Part shown: positions 6,693 to 15,101 of the stretch, one piece after another
How positions within the stretch are numbered: the stretch's first letter is position 1
Layout: the number at the start of each line of letters is the position of its first letter
NCBI GenBank assembly: GCA_029940345.1
Contig: JAOZRC010000002.1
Span: 1 to 26,497 of the forward strand
Length of the DNA stretch: 26,497 nucleotides
Origin: Desulfobacterales bacterium
Lineage (GTDB): Bacteria > Desulfobacterota > Desulfobacteria > Desulfobacterales > JAUCGF01
Direction of reading: 5' to 3'
Made by a program: the position numbers and the translations under genes
The notes under the pieces: generated by a model
Told to the model about the DNA's origin: nothing
What the model saw: only the letters and a program-made list of their open reading frames with translations
Databases searched by the model: none

Positions 6693-8294
6693 CTATTGAG
6701 CAGTGCTTTGAAGCACCTGCGTGGCCTGCTCAAGAATTCCTTCCGGGAAACCGACGATGGGGTAAATCACGAGGAATCCGACGATCCAGAGCAGCAGCAT
6801 GGAAATGATAAAAAAGCCAAAACCGTATTTTACAAAATCAATCGCTTCAAGGACTCTCTTATTGGTGTCCGGATAAATGCCCAGAGCAAAGGTCAACGCA
6901 TTGGCAGGCGATCCCACGATCAGAAAATGAGCAAACGAAGACGCCAATGCCACGGCCATGCCGATGGCCCATGGTTCGCCGGCCACTCCGGTCATAATCC
7001 CCATGGGGACGACAATAGGTCCGATCAGGGCGACCGTAGCGGCGTCGGACATAAAGTTGGTGACCAGACCGGAGAAAGCGGACATCCCAACCCATAGCCC
7101 ATACCCTTTATCCATACCGATCTGTGAAAGTCCGTCCAGGAAAGTTGTTGCCAGCCACAGGGCACCGCCGCTTTCTTTAAGAAGGGCGCCCAGGGTCAGC
7201 GCTCCGCAGTACATGAACCAGGCGTTGAAGGATATACGTTTCAGTATATTTTCAAATGGAACGGTCTTGAATAAAACCGGTATAACCAGTGCCAAAAGCG
7301 CCGGACCGCCAAGACCGGTGGCTTCCCCACCAAAAATCCAGAGGGCTACGATGAGCACAAGCGATCCGCCCGTAATATACTCGGCATAACTCATATTGCC
7401 CATTTTGCGCGTTTCGTCCTTAATATATTCCAGTCCGGGGGTGAGGTCCCGTGTCTTTATATTTTTACTGAAAAAGGCCCACATATAGAGTATCAACAAG
7501 CCGCTGCCGAGCGGCACCAGCGGCCATCCGTATTTCATCCAGCCGGCATAAGAAATCGGTATACCATACTCGGTAAAGAATCCCATCATGATCACATTAC
7601 GTCCCCCTGCCGATGGTGTTCCCGGACCTCCCATATTCAGGGCGAAGCAGAGGGAAAAAAGCAAAAATTTGGCCAAGGCGGGATCATGAACTACCGCCTC
7701 CCCCTCCGGGCTGTTGGCCTTCACCGACCCGTAATAAACCGCCATCATCACCGGCACCATAAAGGAACACATGGCCGGAGCCGACATAAATGACCCCACG
7801 ATCGACATGCTGAAACACAATACGATCATGGGAACCCAGAATCCTTTGGTCCAACCCAGCAGCCAGACGGCCAGGCGTTTATGGAAACCGACTTCCACCA
7901 CCGTGGCTCCCAGGGCAAAAACACCTAACATGAACAACGGCGCATCACCTGCAAAGGTCTTTCCGATCGCATTGAAAGGGAGAAGTCCGAAAAAGTAAGC
8001 CATAAGCGGCATCAGGATACCCGTTGCCCCGATGGGGAGGGCTTCAACGGCAAAAAAGATAACCGCCATGGGAACAATCCCCAATACGATCATCGTTTTA
8101 TGTGAAGCTTCCTCGACGTTATGAGCGATCTCCCACTCGATCATCTTGTTGACATAACCATATTTTTCCATCACATCAATAAGAGACTGAGGCGTTGGCA
8201 GAATAAAGGCAACCAGTATAAAAATGCCGACGCCAATACCGATCCATAGCCCCTTTTTGGCGAATATTCCCGTTTTCTCACCGTGGGTGTCCAT
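6693..8294 (-). CDS. DASS/SLC13-family sodium:divalent-anion symporter
   Basis: Polytopic membrane protein, 533 residues from the chosen start, with the two-repeat organisation of the SLC13/DASS family. The first ion/substrate hairpin region carries GGPGTPSAGGRN (an SNT-motif variant), and the second carries TNFMSDAATVALIGP. These proteins couple Na+ to uptake of dicarboxylates, sulfate or similar anions. Sulfate is an attractive guess given the SulP gene nearby but is not proven. A longer frame begins at 8333, but AAGGAGG lies directly before the ATG at 8294 (protein start MDTHGEKTG), so that start is preferred. It is preceded on the same strand by a CBS-pair gene, with a large hairpin between them. 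The C-terminal codons end with TAG at 6693-6695. Confidence 0.92.
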   Translation of the reverse strand: MDTHGEKTGIFAKKGLWIGIGVGIFILVAFILPTPQSLIDVMEKYGYVNKMIEWEIAHNVEEASHKTMIVLGIVPMAVIFFAVEALPIGATGILMPLMAYFFGLLPFNAIGKTFAGDAPLFMLGVFALGATVVEVGFHKRLAVWLLGWTKGFWVPMIVLCFSMSIVGSFMSAPAMCSFMVPVMMAVYYGSVKANSPEGEAVVHDPALAKFLLFSLCFALNMGGPGTPSAGGRNVIMMGFFTEYGIPISYAGWMKYGWPLVPLGSGLLILYMWAFFSKNIKTRDLTPGLEYIKDETRKMGNMSYAEYITGGSLVLIVALWIFGGEATGLGGPALLALVIPVLFKTVPFENILKRISFNAWFMYCGALTLGALLKESGGALWLATTFLDGLSQIGMDKGYGLWVGMSAFSGLVTNFMSDAATVALIGPIVVPMGIMTGVAGEPWAIGMAVALASSFAHFLIVGSPANALTFALGIYPDTNKRVLEAIDFVKYGFGFFIISMLLLWIVGFLVIYPIVGFPEGILEQATQVLQSTAQ

Positions 8295-8342
8295 AAAAAA
8301 TTCCTCCTTAATTTTTTTAATTTCGGTTTTCAAATCATGAAT

Positions 8343-8449
8343 GAAATAACTTTCCCCTTTTCATACTCTTAATCGTACGCTTAATCTGGACGATTAAGCG
8401 TACGATTAAGAGTAAGAATTTAATTTTATCTAATTGGGTAAGTTATTTC
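8343..8449. repeat. Nested inverted repeat with 23-bp hairpin arms between the CBS and DASS genes
   Basis: Positions 8364-8386 and 8392-8414 are perfect reverse complements (23 bp) around a 5-base loop TGGAC. Each arm contains the heptamer CTTAATC twice around GTACG, giving four copies in 51 bases. An outer pair, GAAATAACTT (8343-8352) and AAGTTATTTC (8440-8449), frames the whole. No T-run follows on either side, so it is not a typical intrinsic terminator. It could be a small non-autonomous mobile repeat, a strong transcript hairpin separating the two genes, or a protein-binding site. Confidence 0.8.
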
Positions 8450-8501
8450 TTCCAGGTTCTAGTTAAATTTAAACTGTTCTCAATAAAATCCGGAATTCAA
8501 A

Positions 8502-9050
8502 TTAACAGGTCTTGATCTTATCGCAAATTGTTGTGAATACATCGGTCAATCGCAATAGTCCCACGACATCACTTCCCCGGTTTACAAGCAGAGATTGATG
8601 TTTTTGTATGACAATCTGATGAATCGCCTCACCCAGTGTGGCCGTTTCATTTATATACACGCCATCAGAGAGAACCGCCATGAAATCATTCACTTTAAGT
8701 TTAAGCGCTTTGCTGCAAATAAACTCGAACGGTTCATTCCATAGAACATTGTCTTTGAGCATTGAGTTGATTAATTCCGTGCTATACCCTGAACGGGATA
8801 GCGCGCCTTCCGCTTCCAATTGCCCATACTTGGGTTCAAGGGCGATCAGGATATCAAATATGGCCACTTTGCCGACAACCTTGCCGCTCTTGTCAAGCAC
8901 CAGGATGGCACGGTGTTTATGTTTCTTCGGGTCAAATGCCGTTTGCGCTTTTTCCAAAGCAAGGATCGCATCGTAGAGCGTCGCATCCTCAAGAACCGTT
9001 GCATACTCTTCGAGGGGTACCATTAAATCCTTTACAATTATCGTTCTCAC
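8502..9050 (-). CDS. Stand-alone CBS-pair protein
   Basis: Soluble protein of about 182 residues with two CBS motifs: CBS1 ~5-70 (VKDLMVPLEEYATV, then GKVVGKVAIFDIL) and CBS2 ~120-175 (VNDFM, then SDVVGLLRLTDVF). CBS pairs bind adenosyl ligands (AMP, ATP, SAM) and act as energy or ionic-strength sensors, often regulating transporters. I chose GTG at 9050 because GGAGG lies six bases upstream and the family typically starts just before VKDLM; an ATG at 9065 would add five residues and would contain the ribosome-binding site itself. It lies upstream of the DASS symporter on the same strand, separated by the large hairpin, so a sensor/transporter pairing is plausible. Confidence 0.88.
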   Translation of the reverse strand: MRTIIVKDLMVPLEEYATVLEDATLYDAILALEKAQTAFDPKKHKHRAILVLDKSGKVVGKVAIFDILIALEPKYGQLEAEGALSRSGYSTELINSMLKDNVLWNEPFEFICSKALKLKVNDFMAVLSDGVYINETATLGEAIHQIVIQKHQSLLVNRGSDVVGLLRLTDVFTTICDKIKTC

Positions 9051-9636
9051 ATTGAGCCTCCACACAAGTTAAAAATTATTAAATCAGGTTTCGCCGATTC
9101 AGATGATTGGGGGTAATAACAGCAAAGCAAAAATATTGCTTTGAGCGCCGATGCCTGCGAATATTCCCTCCTTTATAGGTCTTTGGCAATAAGGACAAAT
9201 TAACTTATCTATTCAGAATAAAAAGTAAGATTATGAAATTGAGCAGCCCTTTCATCCCTGATACTATGGCAGTTTAACATCGGTTTGAAGGTTATGGCGA
9301 TTTAACAGAGCCTTTTATCAATCGTACAAGCGCTATGACTTTAAAATTCAATTAAAGTCATAAAATCCTCTATTTTATACCATGACGTATTCAAATGCAA
9401 CAACTTTCTATAATCAATCATAGAATGCAAGCTTTCACTCACAGAAATTGTAAGGAAAAATTGGTATCCTTCAAAATAGCTTAAAAGCGATTTACACTCT
9501 TTGGGCACCAACATTAGCTGGACAGCATGTAAAGCGGAACAGCTTTCCACTTTTCATTTGACCCGCCTTATGGTGGCAGCCAACGATCAAATCATATTTT
9601 AGCTGAATTATTCAGATAGAAAAGTTAATGAAACTA
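9051..9636. other. 586-base spacer with no convincing gene
   Basis: This region separates the CBS gene from the signalling operon. A 69-codon minus-strand frame at 9341-9550 has no good ribosome-binding site or family resemblance, and I do not call it. Two small inverted repeats are visible: CAAAGCAA/TTGCTTTG (9123-9143, loop of 5) and an 11-bp AT-rich hairpin at 9334-9344/9352-9362. The promoter of the CBS gene should lie here, but no strong -35/-10 pair stands out. Confidence 0.6.
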
Positions 9637-10080
9637 TCAGGATGAAAATCCTTGCAAACCAAATTTTTCAAGCACCTCATCCACTTTCTTTTGGTTTTGC
9701 TTGTCAATAACGATCATTTTATTGTCATGGGCTTCTTTGATTTTCTGAGTGATTTCATCCATATCAGCCGGTTTTTCTATATAATCCAGCGCCCCCTCTT
9801 TCATGGCCTCCACCCCTTTTTTAACACTGGCGTGTCCTGTGAGCAGAATAATCTGCAACTCCGGTTTTTTGGCCTTAATCGCTTTCAGGGCTTCAATGCC
9901 ATCCATACCGGGCATCTGAAAATCCATGATAATGGCATCAAATGATTCTTGTTCAATTTTTTCCAGCGCTTCCCTGGCTGACATGGATGTGGAAACATCC
10001 ATCCCGCGAGCGCTTATCCTTTCTCCCATCGCTTCAAGAAACTCTTTTTCATCATCTACAATCAGTACTCTTGCATTCAT
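9637..10080 (-). CDS. REC-only response regulator (last gene of signalling operon)
   Basis: A 147-residue receiver domain with D9/D10, phospho-acceptor D53, T81 and K103 present, followed by a Lys/Glu-rich helix and a short tail ending LEKFGLQGFSS. There is no output domain. The tail ends in the same helix-plus-aromatic style as the REC-only proteins at 2987-3433 and 4082-4528, though the sequence differs. AAAGGAGG precedes the ATG. It follows the REC-only gene at 10115-10489 by 35 bases and resembles it along the domain (VDDE-x-EFLEAM, MDF-x-MP-x-MDGI-x-ALKA), so these two are also paralogues. It is probably a phosphate-accepting partner in the relay encoded upstream. Confidence 0.92.
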   Translation of the reverse strand: MNARVLIVDDEKEFLEAMGERISARGMDVSTSMSAREALEKIEQESFDAIIMDFQMPGMDGIEALKAIKAKKPELQIILLTGHASVKKGVEAMKEGALDYIEKPADMDEITQKIKEAHDNKMIVIDKQNQKKVDEVLEKFGLQGFSS

Positions 10081-10114
10081 AACAATCCTCCTTTAAAATA
10101 AATAGTATTTTTAG

Positions 10115-10489
10115 TTATTGATTTCGATTTTGAGAATGCACCCTTTTAATAATTTTGGTCAGCAATTCAAGATTGGCCGGTTTTTCAAACAGTGCGGCGG
10201 CGCCAAATTGCAGGGCTTCTTTTTTTTTTTCAACGGTCGCATAACCGGTAAGCATGAATACATGTAGTTCCGGATTTATCTTTTTTAGCGCTTTTAGCGC
10301 TTTGATGCCATCCATATCCGGCATCATAAAATCCATGACCACCGCATCGAACGTTTCAGTTGCCACCATTTGCAACGCTTCATAAACCGATTCGGCGGTT
10401 GCCACTGTCATGCCTCGCATCACCAATCGCTCCGCCATCGCTTCCAAAAACTCGGTTTCATCATCTACCAGCAAAACTTTTGCAGACAT
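10115..10489 (-). CDS. REC-only response regulator
   Basis: A 124-residue minimal receiver domain (D9/D10, phospho-acceptor D53, T81, K103) with only a few residues after the last helix, and thus without the long C-terminal tail of the other REC-only proteins here. Tyr follows TG in the T81 region (LTGYAT), where the paralogues have His. CAAGGAG lies upstream of the ATG. It is encoded between the kinase-like protein (ends 10549, 60 bases away) and the REC-only gene at 9637-10080, all on the same strand, so co-transcription is likely. In size and simplicity it resembles single-domain relay or CheY-type regulators. Confidence 0.92.
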   Translation of the reverse strand: MSAKVLLVDDETEFLEAMAERLVMRGMTVATAESVYEALQMVATETFDAVVMDFMMPDMDGIKALKALKKINPELHVFMLTGYATVEKKKEALQFGAAALFEKPANLELLTKIIKRVHSQNRNQ

Positions 10490-10548
10490 GCTTCAACTCC
10501 TTGAATAAACGCCGCTTTTTATATTGTTGCAGCCAACAATTTATGTGT

Positions 10549-11211
10549 TTATTGCATCTCGTCTGGTAGCGTAATAACGAGTTCCCCAGATTCAGTATCA
10601 GCAAGAAGATCGGCCTGAAGTGCGGATGCCAGCGACGCGGCGGCATCGTCCGGAAAACCGGCCGCCAGTTCGCCTGAAAATTGGCCTGGTTGTTCAAACC
10701 GGATCAGTGCGCCCTTTTCTGTTTTCGCGCACCCCAATTTGAGGACACTCTCTTCTTCCATCTGATCCAGGGCGAATTCAAGACACAGCCAGATGAGATT
10801 TTCCAGGATAAAAGGCGCTGTTGTAATTGACACCGATTCAGACACGGCCGACAATTCCAATTTTATACTTTTAATGGCAGCCAGTCTCTCAGCCAGGGCA
10901 ATCATCAATTTGAGGGTGGCGTTCAGATCAGTTTTTTGTCGGTCCTGGTCAATACTGTGAGCAAAAAGATTCATCTTTTTGATAATTGCGTCGGCGCGCG
11001 CCACCTGTGCCGTAATTTTGTCGGCTTTAGCGCCTACCTGATGCGGGTTCAGCTCCAGCCCTTTTTCGACCATTAACGTGTAATCTTTGAGCAGTCCGGC
11101 ATTCTCATTGATTATGGCCAGCACATTTTTAATTTCATGGGAGATCGAAGCGGACATTTTCCCAAAAAAACGTAAACCGGCAACGCCAATCGTGTCTTCA
11201 ACAGATTGCAT
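10549..11211 (-). CDS. Histidine-kinase-like protein with H-box but no recognisable ATP-binding boxes (candidate phosphotransferase)
   Basis: About 220 residues. Near the start is a clear dimerisation/phospho-acceptor helix, FFGKMSASISHEIKNVLAII, with His25, closely matching the H-box of the full kinase encoded just upstream (LASGVAHEINNPLAIMNEK). The C-terminal half has the hydrophobic spacing of a kinase catalytic domain, and a degenerate N-box may be FILENLIWLCLEFALDQM, but the DxGxG and GxGLG nucleotide-binding boxes and the F-box are missing. It is cytosolic with no membrane segment. This layout resembles the histidine phosphotransferases ChpT and Spo0B, which keep the phospho-histidine helices and have a non-ATP-binding pseudo-catalytic domain. 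ATG 11211 is preferred (AGAGGA upstream) over an upstream TTG start. It sits directly between the kinase and two REC-only genes. Confidence 0.8.
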   Translation of the reverse strand: MQSVEDTIGVAGLRFFGKMSASISHEIKNVLAIINENAGLLKDYTLMVEKGLELNPHQVGAKADKITAQVARADAIIKKMNLFAHSIDQDRQKTDLNATLKLMIALAERLAAIKSIKLELSAVSESVSITTAPFILENLIWLCLEFALDQMEEESVLKLGCAKTEKGALIRFEQPGQFSGELAAGFPDDAAASLASALQADLLADTESGELVITLPDEMQ

Positions 11212-11298
11212 GACAATTCCTCTTTGGGAGTTTGAAATTATAGCGTTCCCACGCAAAGTATACGAACCCCTTCAATTTTAAATTTGTTTTGATAAACT

Positions 11299-13068
11299 TC
11301 AAACTTCAGATTTGCAAGTAATATCTTTTTCCTTGTTTATTTCCTTATTTTTTATTTTTAAAGGTAGCCGCACTATAAAACAGGTGCCTTCATCCAACTG
11401 ACTGGTAACGTTGATTTTTCCTCCCATCTCTTCAACCAGGCCGTAAGTGAGCGACAACCCCAAGCCGGTGGCGCCCTGCCCAAATTTCGTCGTGAAAAAG
11501 GGATCAAACACTTTTTTCAAATCTTCCCCGGAGATTCCGCAACCGGTGTCCCTGAAGGTAACCAGGATAAAATCCTCTGTTTCACGACGAATTTTTATTT
11601 CCAAACGGCCGCCGTCATTCAAAGCGGAAAACGCATTATTGATAATATTAAGAAAAATTTGATGGATGTTGCCTTGATCACTTTCCAACTGCGGAAGATC
11701 ATCCGGAATATCAATGACAATCTCCAGCCGGCGATATTCCGCATCTTTTTTCATAAAAGCCATGATTTCATCAATCACATCGCTCAAATTTACAATCTCG
11801 ACATTTATTTCCATGTGGCGGGCAAAATTCAGCAAGCGCCGGGTGATATCGCGACACCGTTTTATTGTGGTGAGAATTGAATCTACGAGACCCAGGAGCT
11901 TCGGATCCTGCTCGTAATCCTGATGAAAGGTAAATATATCCTTAATTAACCCGGCTTTTTCATTCATAATTGCCAACGGGTTATTGATTTCATGGGCCAC
12001 ACCCGACGCTAAACGCCCGATAGAGGCCATTTTGTTACTGTATTCCACTTCGTGTAAAGCAACAATGCGTTTTTGATCCGCGGTATAGATTTTATTCACC
12101 AGGTAAGTCGCCATTCCTAAAATGACGCACAAAATGATAACAATACTGATAAACAAAAAAACAAAAAACGTTAAGCGGACATCATGCCAGGGCTGCATAA
12201 GATGGTCTTTCTTGCCAACGACCATCAGGATAAAAGATGTTTCCGGGATATAGACATACCCTACCAGTAATCTGAGGCCCGTTTTAGCGGTGGTTTCAAA
12301 TACACTGGCTTCATCAGTAGGTTGCGGAATCGGCAGCGGGAGTTTATCAGATACCTCACCGAAAAAACGCGATTGGGTTTGCAGGAATCCATCCGTGTTG
12401 ACCAGGAAAGCGTCACCGCTTTTATCCAGGTCCAGTTTTTCGAGAAGTCTGTTAATATGCCCGGCGCCTAAAGTGGCTCTTAAGACAAAGAATGAACCGT
12501 CCGGCAACGGATGCCTGACCGCCATGACAAGATGCTTAAAACGGTGTGAGCCTAGGATCAAATCGCTGATATACATACCTTTCTTCACGACTTCTTGAAA
12601 GCATTGGTTATCACAGTAGTTAGATTTTTCTAAACCGAAAGGCCCGACATAAGATTGCTGCAATCCTTTGGCATTAATAACGCCAAGGTCTATAAATTCG
12701 CCTACGCCCACTTTACGCAGACTTTCAAAAATGTTGCCAAGCCGCTGTTTATCACATAAATCCTGGTACGGATTATCCTCAAGGATAAAATCCATGACCT
12801 GCTTATGTCCTGACAAAAAGTAGGAAACGGCTTGATGGGTTTTGGATACACTTCGCACCATTTGAATACGAATTTCGGATTCCACAGCCTTGAGGGTGAT
12901 ATCATACTCCAGCCAGGTCATAAAAAGCAGCGGCACGAGCGCTATTGGCGTTGTCAGCAGGATAATCAGTTTCCATTTACGACGAAAATTAAACAGAGAC
13001 TGGTACGGGCCGGCGGCTACGTCGTGGTGATCCCAAAATTTCGGTTTTAATCTTGCGAAGATAGTCAT
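11299..13068 (-). CDS. Membrane sensor histidine kinase with dCache-like periplasmic domain
   Basis: 589 residues: TM1 ~33-52, a large periplasmic Cache-type sensor ~55-295, TM2 ~300-324, then HisKA with phospho-acceptor H359 (SGVAHEINNP) and HATPase_c. N-box IFLNIINNAF (471-480), G1 DTGCG (507-511), F-box FDPFFTTK and G2 GATGLGLSL (532-540) are all intact, so this is the one complete kinase in the window. Four Cys occur in the sensor region (near 105-156, including YCDNQC). Translation is coupled to the upstream gene: its ATG follows the TGA of the 13070-14305 gene by one base. It is probably the phosphate source for the REC proteins in this operon. The signal is unknown; Cache domains bind small molecules. 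Confidence 0.95.
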   Translation of the reverse strand: MTIFARLKPKFWDHHDVAAGPYQSLFNFRRKWKLIILLTTPIALVPLLFMTWLEYDITLKAVESEIRIQMVRSVSKTHQAVSYFLSGHKQVMDFILEDNPYQDLCDKQRLGNIFESLRKVGVGEFIDLGVINAKGLQQSYVGPFGLEKSNYCDNQCFQEVVKKGMYISDLILGSHRFKHLVMAVRHPLPDGSFFVLRATLGAGHINRLLEKLDLDKSGDAFLVNTDGFLQTQSRFFGEVSDKLPLPIPQPTDEASVFETTAKTGLRLLVGYVYIPETSFILMVVGKKDHLMQPWHDVRLTFFVFLFISIVIILCVILGMATYLVNKIYTADQKRIVALHEVEYSNKMASIGRLASGVAHEINNPLAIMNEKAGLIKDIFTFHQDYEQDPKLLGLVDSILTTIKRCRDITRRLLNFARHMEINVEIVNLSDVIDEIMAFMKKDAEYRRLEIVIDIPDDLPQLESDQGNIHQIFLNIINNAFSALNDGGRLEIKIRRETEDFILVTFRDTGCGISGEDLKKVFDPFFTTKFGQGATGLGLSLTYGLVEEMGGKINVTSQLDEGTCFIVRLPLKIKNKEINKEKDITCKSEV

Positions 13069-13069
13069 T

Positions 13070-14305
13070 TCAGTCAGTCCTGTTCACAGTTATTGCATCT
13101 TGACAAATTTTCGCATTCGCTTGCTTGAGAACCAAGCTCAATTCTTCAATATCCACCGGCTTTTGCATGTAGGCGAAAGCGCCCAGGTCCATGCAGGTTA
13201 AACGATCTTCTTCCGATCCGTGGCCAGTCAGTACAATCACTTCAATCTCAGGATGATCGGCCTTCACTTTTTTCAATACCTCAAAGCCATCAACATGGGG
13301 CATTTTCAAGTCAATGACGATGACTTCGGGTTCATCATCCTGCACGAGGTTTAACGCCGCCTGGCCATCATATACAACCGCCGATCCCATGTCGCGCATG
13401 ATAAGCCGCTCAGAAAGCGTTTGAACAAATTCCCGTTCGTCATCCACCAGGAGGACTTTGGACGGCATTTGAAAATTGGTCTTGCGGTAGATATTGGATT
13501 GATGAAAATCCTTGCCCACGGTGGTGGTCACTGAATTTACACCAGGTAAAGGCGCTACGATCTTCTTAAGTTCTTCATCCAGGCGGTTGAGTCGCAGTAC
13601 ATTTTTATTGGCCACCAATGTTACCACCCCTTCCAGAGCGTTTACCTCGATATTGTGACCTTCTTTGGCAAGTGCGACGCTGATTTGGGCGGCCAGCAAA
13701 AAATCCTGAACAGCCTGTTGCGACTGCCGACTCGGCCGCAGGATATTCTTGAGAAGATTTTCTTCAATAGCCGATGAAGCGGAAGCGGCCCCGAGTTTAT
13801 CCATTGGCAGGACAAGATCGTAAACAGACTCACTCCAGGGATCTGTAAGGCCAAAGAGCTTTTCGGTCCAAGCCCCGTAATCGCCATCTTTTCGACGGAT
13901 TTGTTTAAGCGCTTCCTTTTGAGAAAGCTGGTGTTGGGACGCGGCCACGGAATAGCGATATTTCAAATCGCCGATAAGGCAGACGCGTAAAACATGACTG
14001 ATTGTTTTGGGAATGAGATGGCTCGTGCAGCCGGTAATGATAAGATTATCCTCGGTCAATTGTTGCGCTAAAGCCAGTTTCAGATAGGCGATCACGCGTT
14101 CTTTCTCTTGGGTGAATTTATTAAAAACAGACGTTTTGGCTGTAAAGGCCCTGGTAATTTTAGATTCGGCCAAATCGGAAATGGTACTCGCCTGGATGAC
14201 AATCTCTTCTTCGGTGAGCTGTTTGTAGCCAATGCCGGCTACCAGATCATCAACCACAGCTTCCTGTTCACAGAAAATTCCGCTAAAAATGGTAATCACT
14301 GACAT
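13070..14305 (-). CDS. Pseudo-cytidylate-kinase-like / BON-like / receiver fusion protein
   Basis: 411 residues in three parts. Residues 1-~200 match the 266-residue cytidylate-kinase-like protein at 15102-15902 in order and spacing (MS-I/V-ITI start, LG-Y at ~27, two-helix middle, L-R-V/I at ~106). The P-loop, however, is lost: the paralogue has GSYSKGKE where this one has GIFCEQEA. Residues ~215-265 form a BON-like segment (VNALEGVVTLVANKN, then LPGVNSVTTTV). Residues 281-395 are a complete REC domain with D288/D289, phospho-acceptor D332, T360 and K382. GGAAAGGAG precedes ATG 14305. It is the first gene of the signalling operon and is coupled to the histidine kinase. The N-terminal part probably no longer phosphorylates nucleotides and may act as a ligand or protein-binding module; this is inference. 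Confidence 0.82.
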   Translation of the reverse strand: MSVITIFSGIFCEQEAVVDDLVAGIGYKQLTEEEIVIQASTISDLAESKITRAFTAKTSVFNKFTQEKERVIAYLKLALAQQLTEDNLIITGCTSHLIPKTISHVLRVCLIGDLKYRYSVAASQHQLSQKEALKQIRRKDGDYGAWTEKLFGLTDPWSESVYDLVLPMDKLGAASASSAIEENLLKNILRPSRQSQQAVQDFLLAAQISVALAKEGHNIEVNALEGVVTLVANKNVLRLNRLDEELKKIVAPLPGVNSVTTTVGKDFHQSNIYRKTNFQMPSKVLLVDDEREFVQTLSERLIMRDMGSAVVYDGQAALNLVQDDEPEVIVIDLKMPHVDGFEVLKKVKADHPEIEVIVLTGHGSEEDRLTCMDLGAFAYMQKPVDIEELSLVLKQANAKICQDAITVNRTD

Positions 14306-14344
14306 TTATTCTCCTTTCCAATGAGGTGGCTCCCTGGCTTATTT

Positions 14345-14821
14345 TTAGGGTCTGATTTTTAACGGATAAAATCTATTCGGTTCCATTAGGTAAAGCGCCA
14401 AAGCGCCAAATGATTCGATCAAGATAGTGCAACTTACAATCTTAACTAAAAATTTGCTGAGATGGAATTTCGGATCATATAATAGTGTTTGGGCGACCGC
14501 TATCCAGTCGGTGATTGTGACACTGTTTCGCCAAAGATACAATAATAAACTTGTAAAGGTCATTATACCCAAACCTCCCACCTGCATTAAACATAGAAGA
14601 ATAAAATGGCCCTGACGCGTAAAATATAAACCTGTATCAACAACGCTAAGGCCTGTTACACAAGTTGCGGAGGTTGATGTAAAAAATGAATCGGTCCATG
14701 ACAGCGAATTTCCCATGCTCTTTTCAGAACTATGCAATAAGATAGCGCCACATAAGATCACTATTGCAAAAAAAATAATAGGTAACACTAAAGGTGATAT
14801 GGGTTGAATAATCCTGTTCAT
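14345..14821 (-). pseudogene. N-terminal third of a TrkH/KtrB potassium transporter (truncated)
   Basis: 158 residues matching the first part of Trk/Ktr membrane subunits: two hydrophobic helices around the first selectivity-filter loop (SATCVTGLSVVDTG), then MQVGGLGIMTF and the IESFGALALYL helix. The family is about 440-490 residues with four filter repeats; only the first survives here, and the frame stops at 14345 shortly after LYLMEPNRF. The remaining three repeats are not present nearby; the next gene's ribosome-binding site follows within 40 bases, pointing to a deletion. No strong Shine-Dalgarno sequence precedes ATG 14821. It cannot form a K+ pore alone. It may be an inactive relic of a K+ transporter that once belonged to this ion-transport neighbourhood. 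Confidence 0.82.
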
Positions 14822-14843
14822 ACGGAAAGATTAATGTATTTCA

Positions 14844-14972
14844 GGCATCCTTCATTTGCCGTTTGACAGTTTGTAGTTCCGCCGTAAGGCGGGAATAAGA
14901 GCCTCCTTACGGCGGAACTACGAACCGGAGATAAAAAGTGTCTGCTACTTTCAGCGCTATATGAAGGATGCC
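14844..14972. repeat. 129-bp MITE-like nested inverted repeat
   Basis: Terminal arms GGCATCCTTCAT (14844-14855) and ATGAAGGATGCC (14961-14972) enclose a second inverted repeat at 14869-14889/14905-14925 (21 bp, one mismatch, core TTCCGCCGTAAGG). GTATTT occurs just outside both ends (14836-14841 and 14973-14978), a possible but imperfectly placed target duplication. It lies immediately upstream of the truncated trkH, in the 14822-15101 spacer, where nothing else is recognisable. It is probably a small non-autonomous mobile repeat. Confidence 0.7.
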
Positions 14973-15101
14973 GTATTTTTAAATATTATTACTCAAACTA
15001 CGTAATATTGCGCTTGACCGTCGTCGCCATCGCCGTTTCCTGGTTGAAGCGCCAGTTAGATAAACCGCTCGTAAAAATAAGCCGGCATTCTTAATCCAAT
15101 A

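Noticed and set aside
9341..9550. 69-codon minus-strand frame in the long spacer
   Set aside because: No ribosome-binding site, no recognisable family, and the region reads like AT-rich spacer.
13466..13468. Internal start codon before the REC domain of the pseudo-kinase fusion, by analogy with the Roadblock gene
   Set aside because: The ATG for Met280 has no Shine-Dalgarno sequence upstream, so a separate REC product is not supported.
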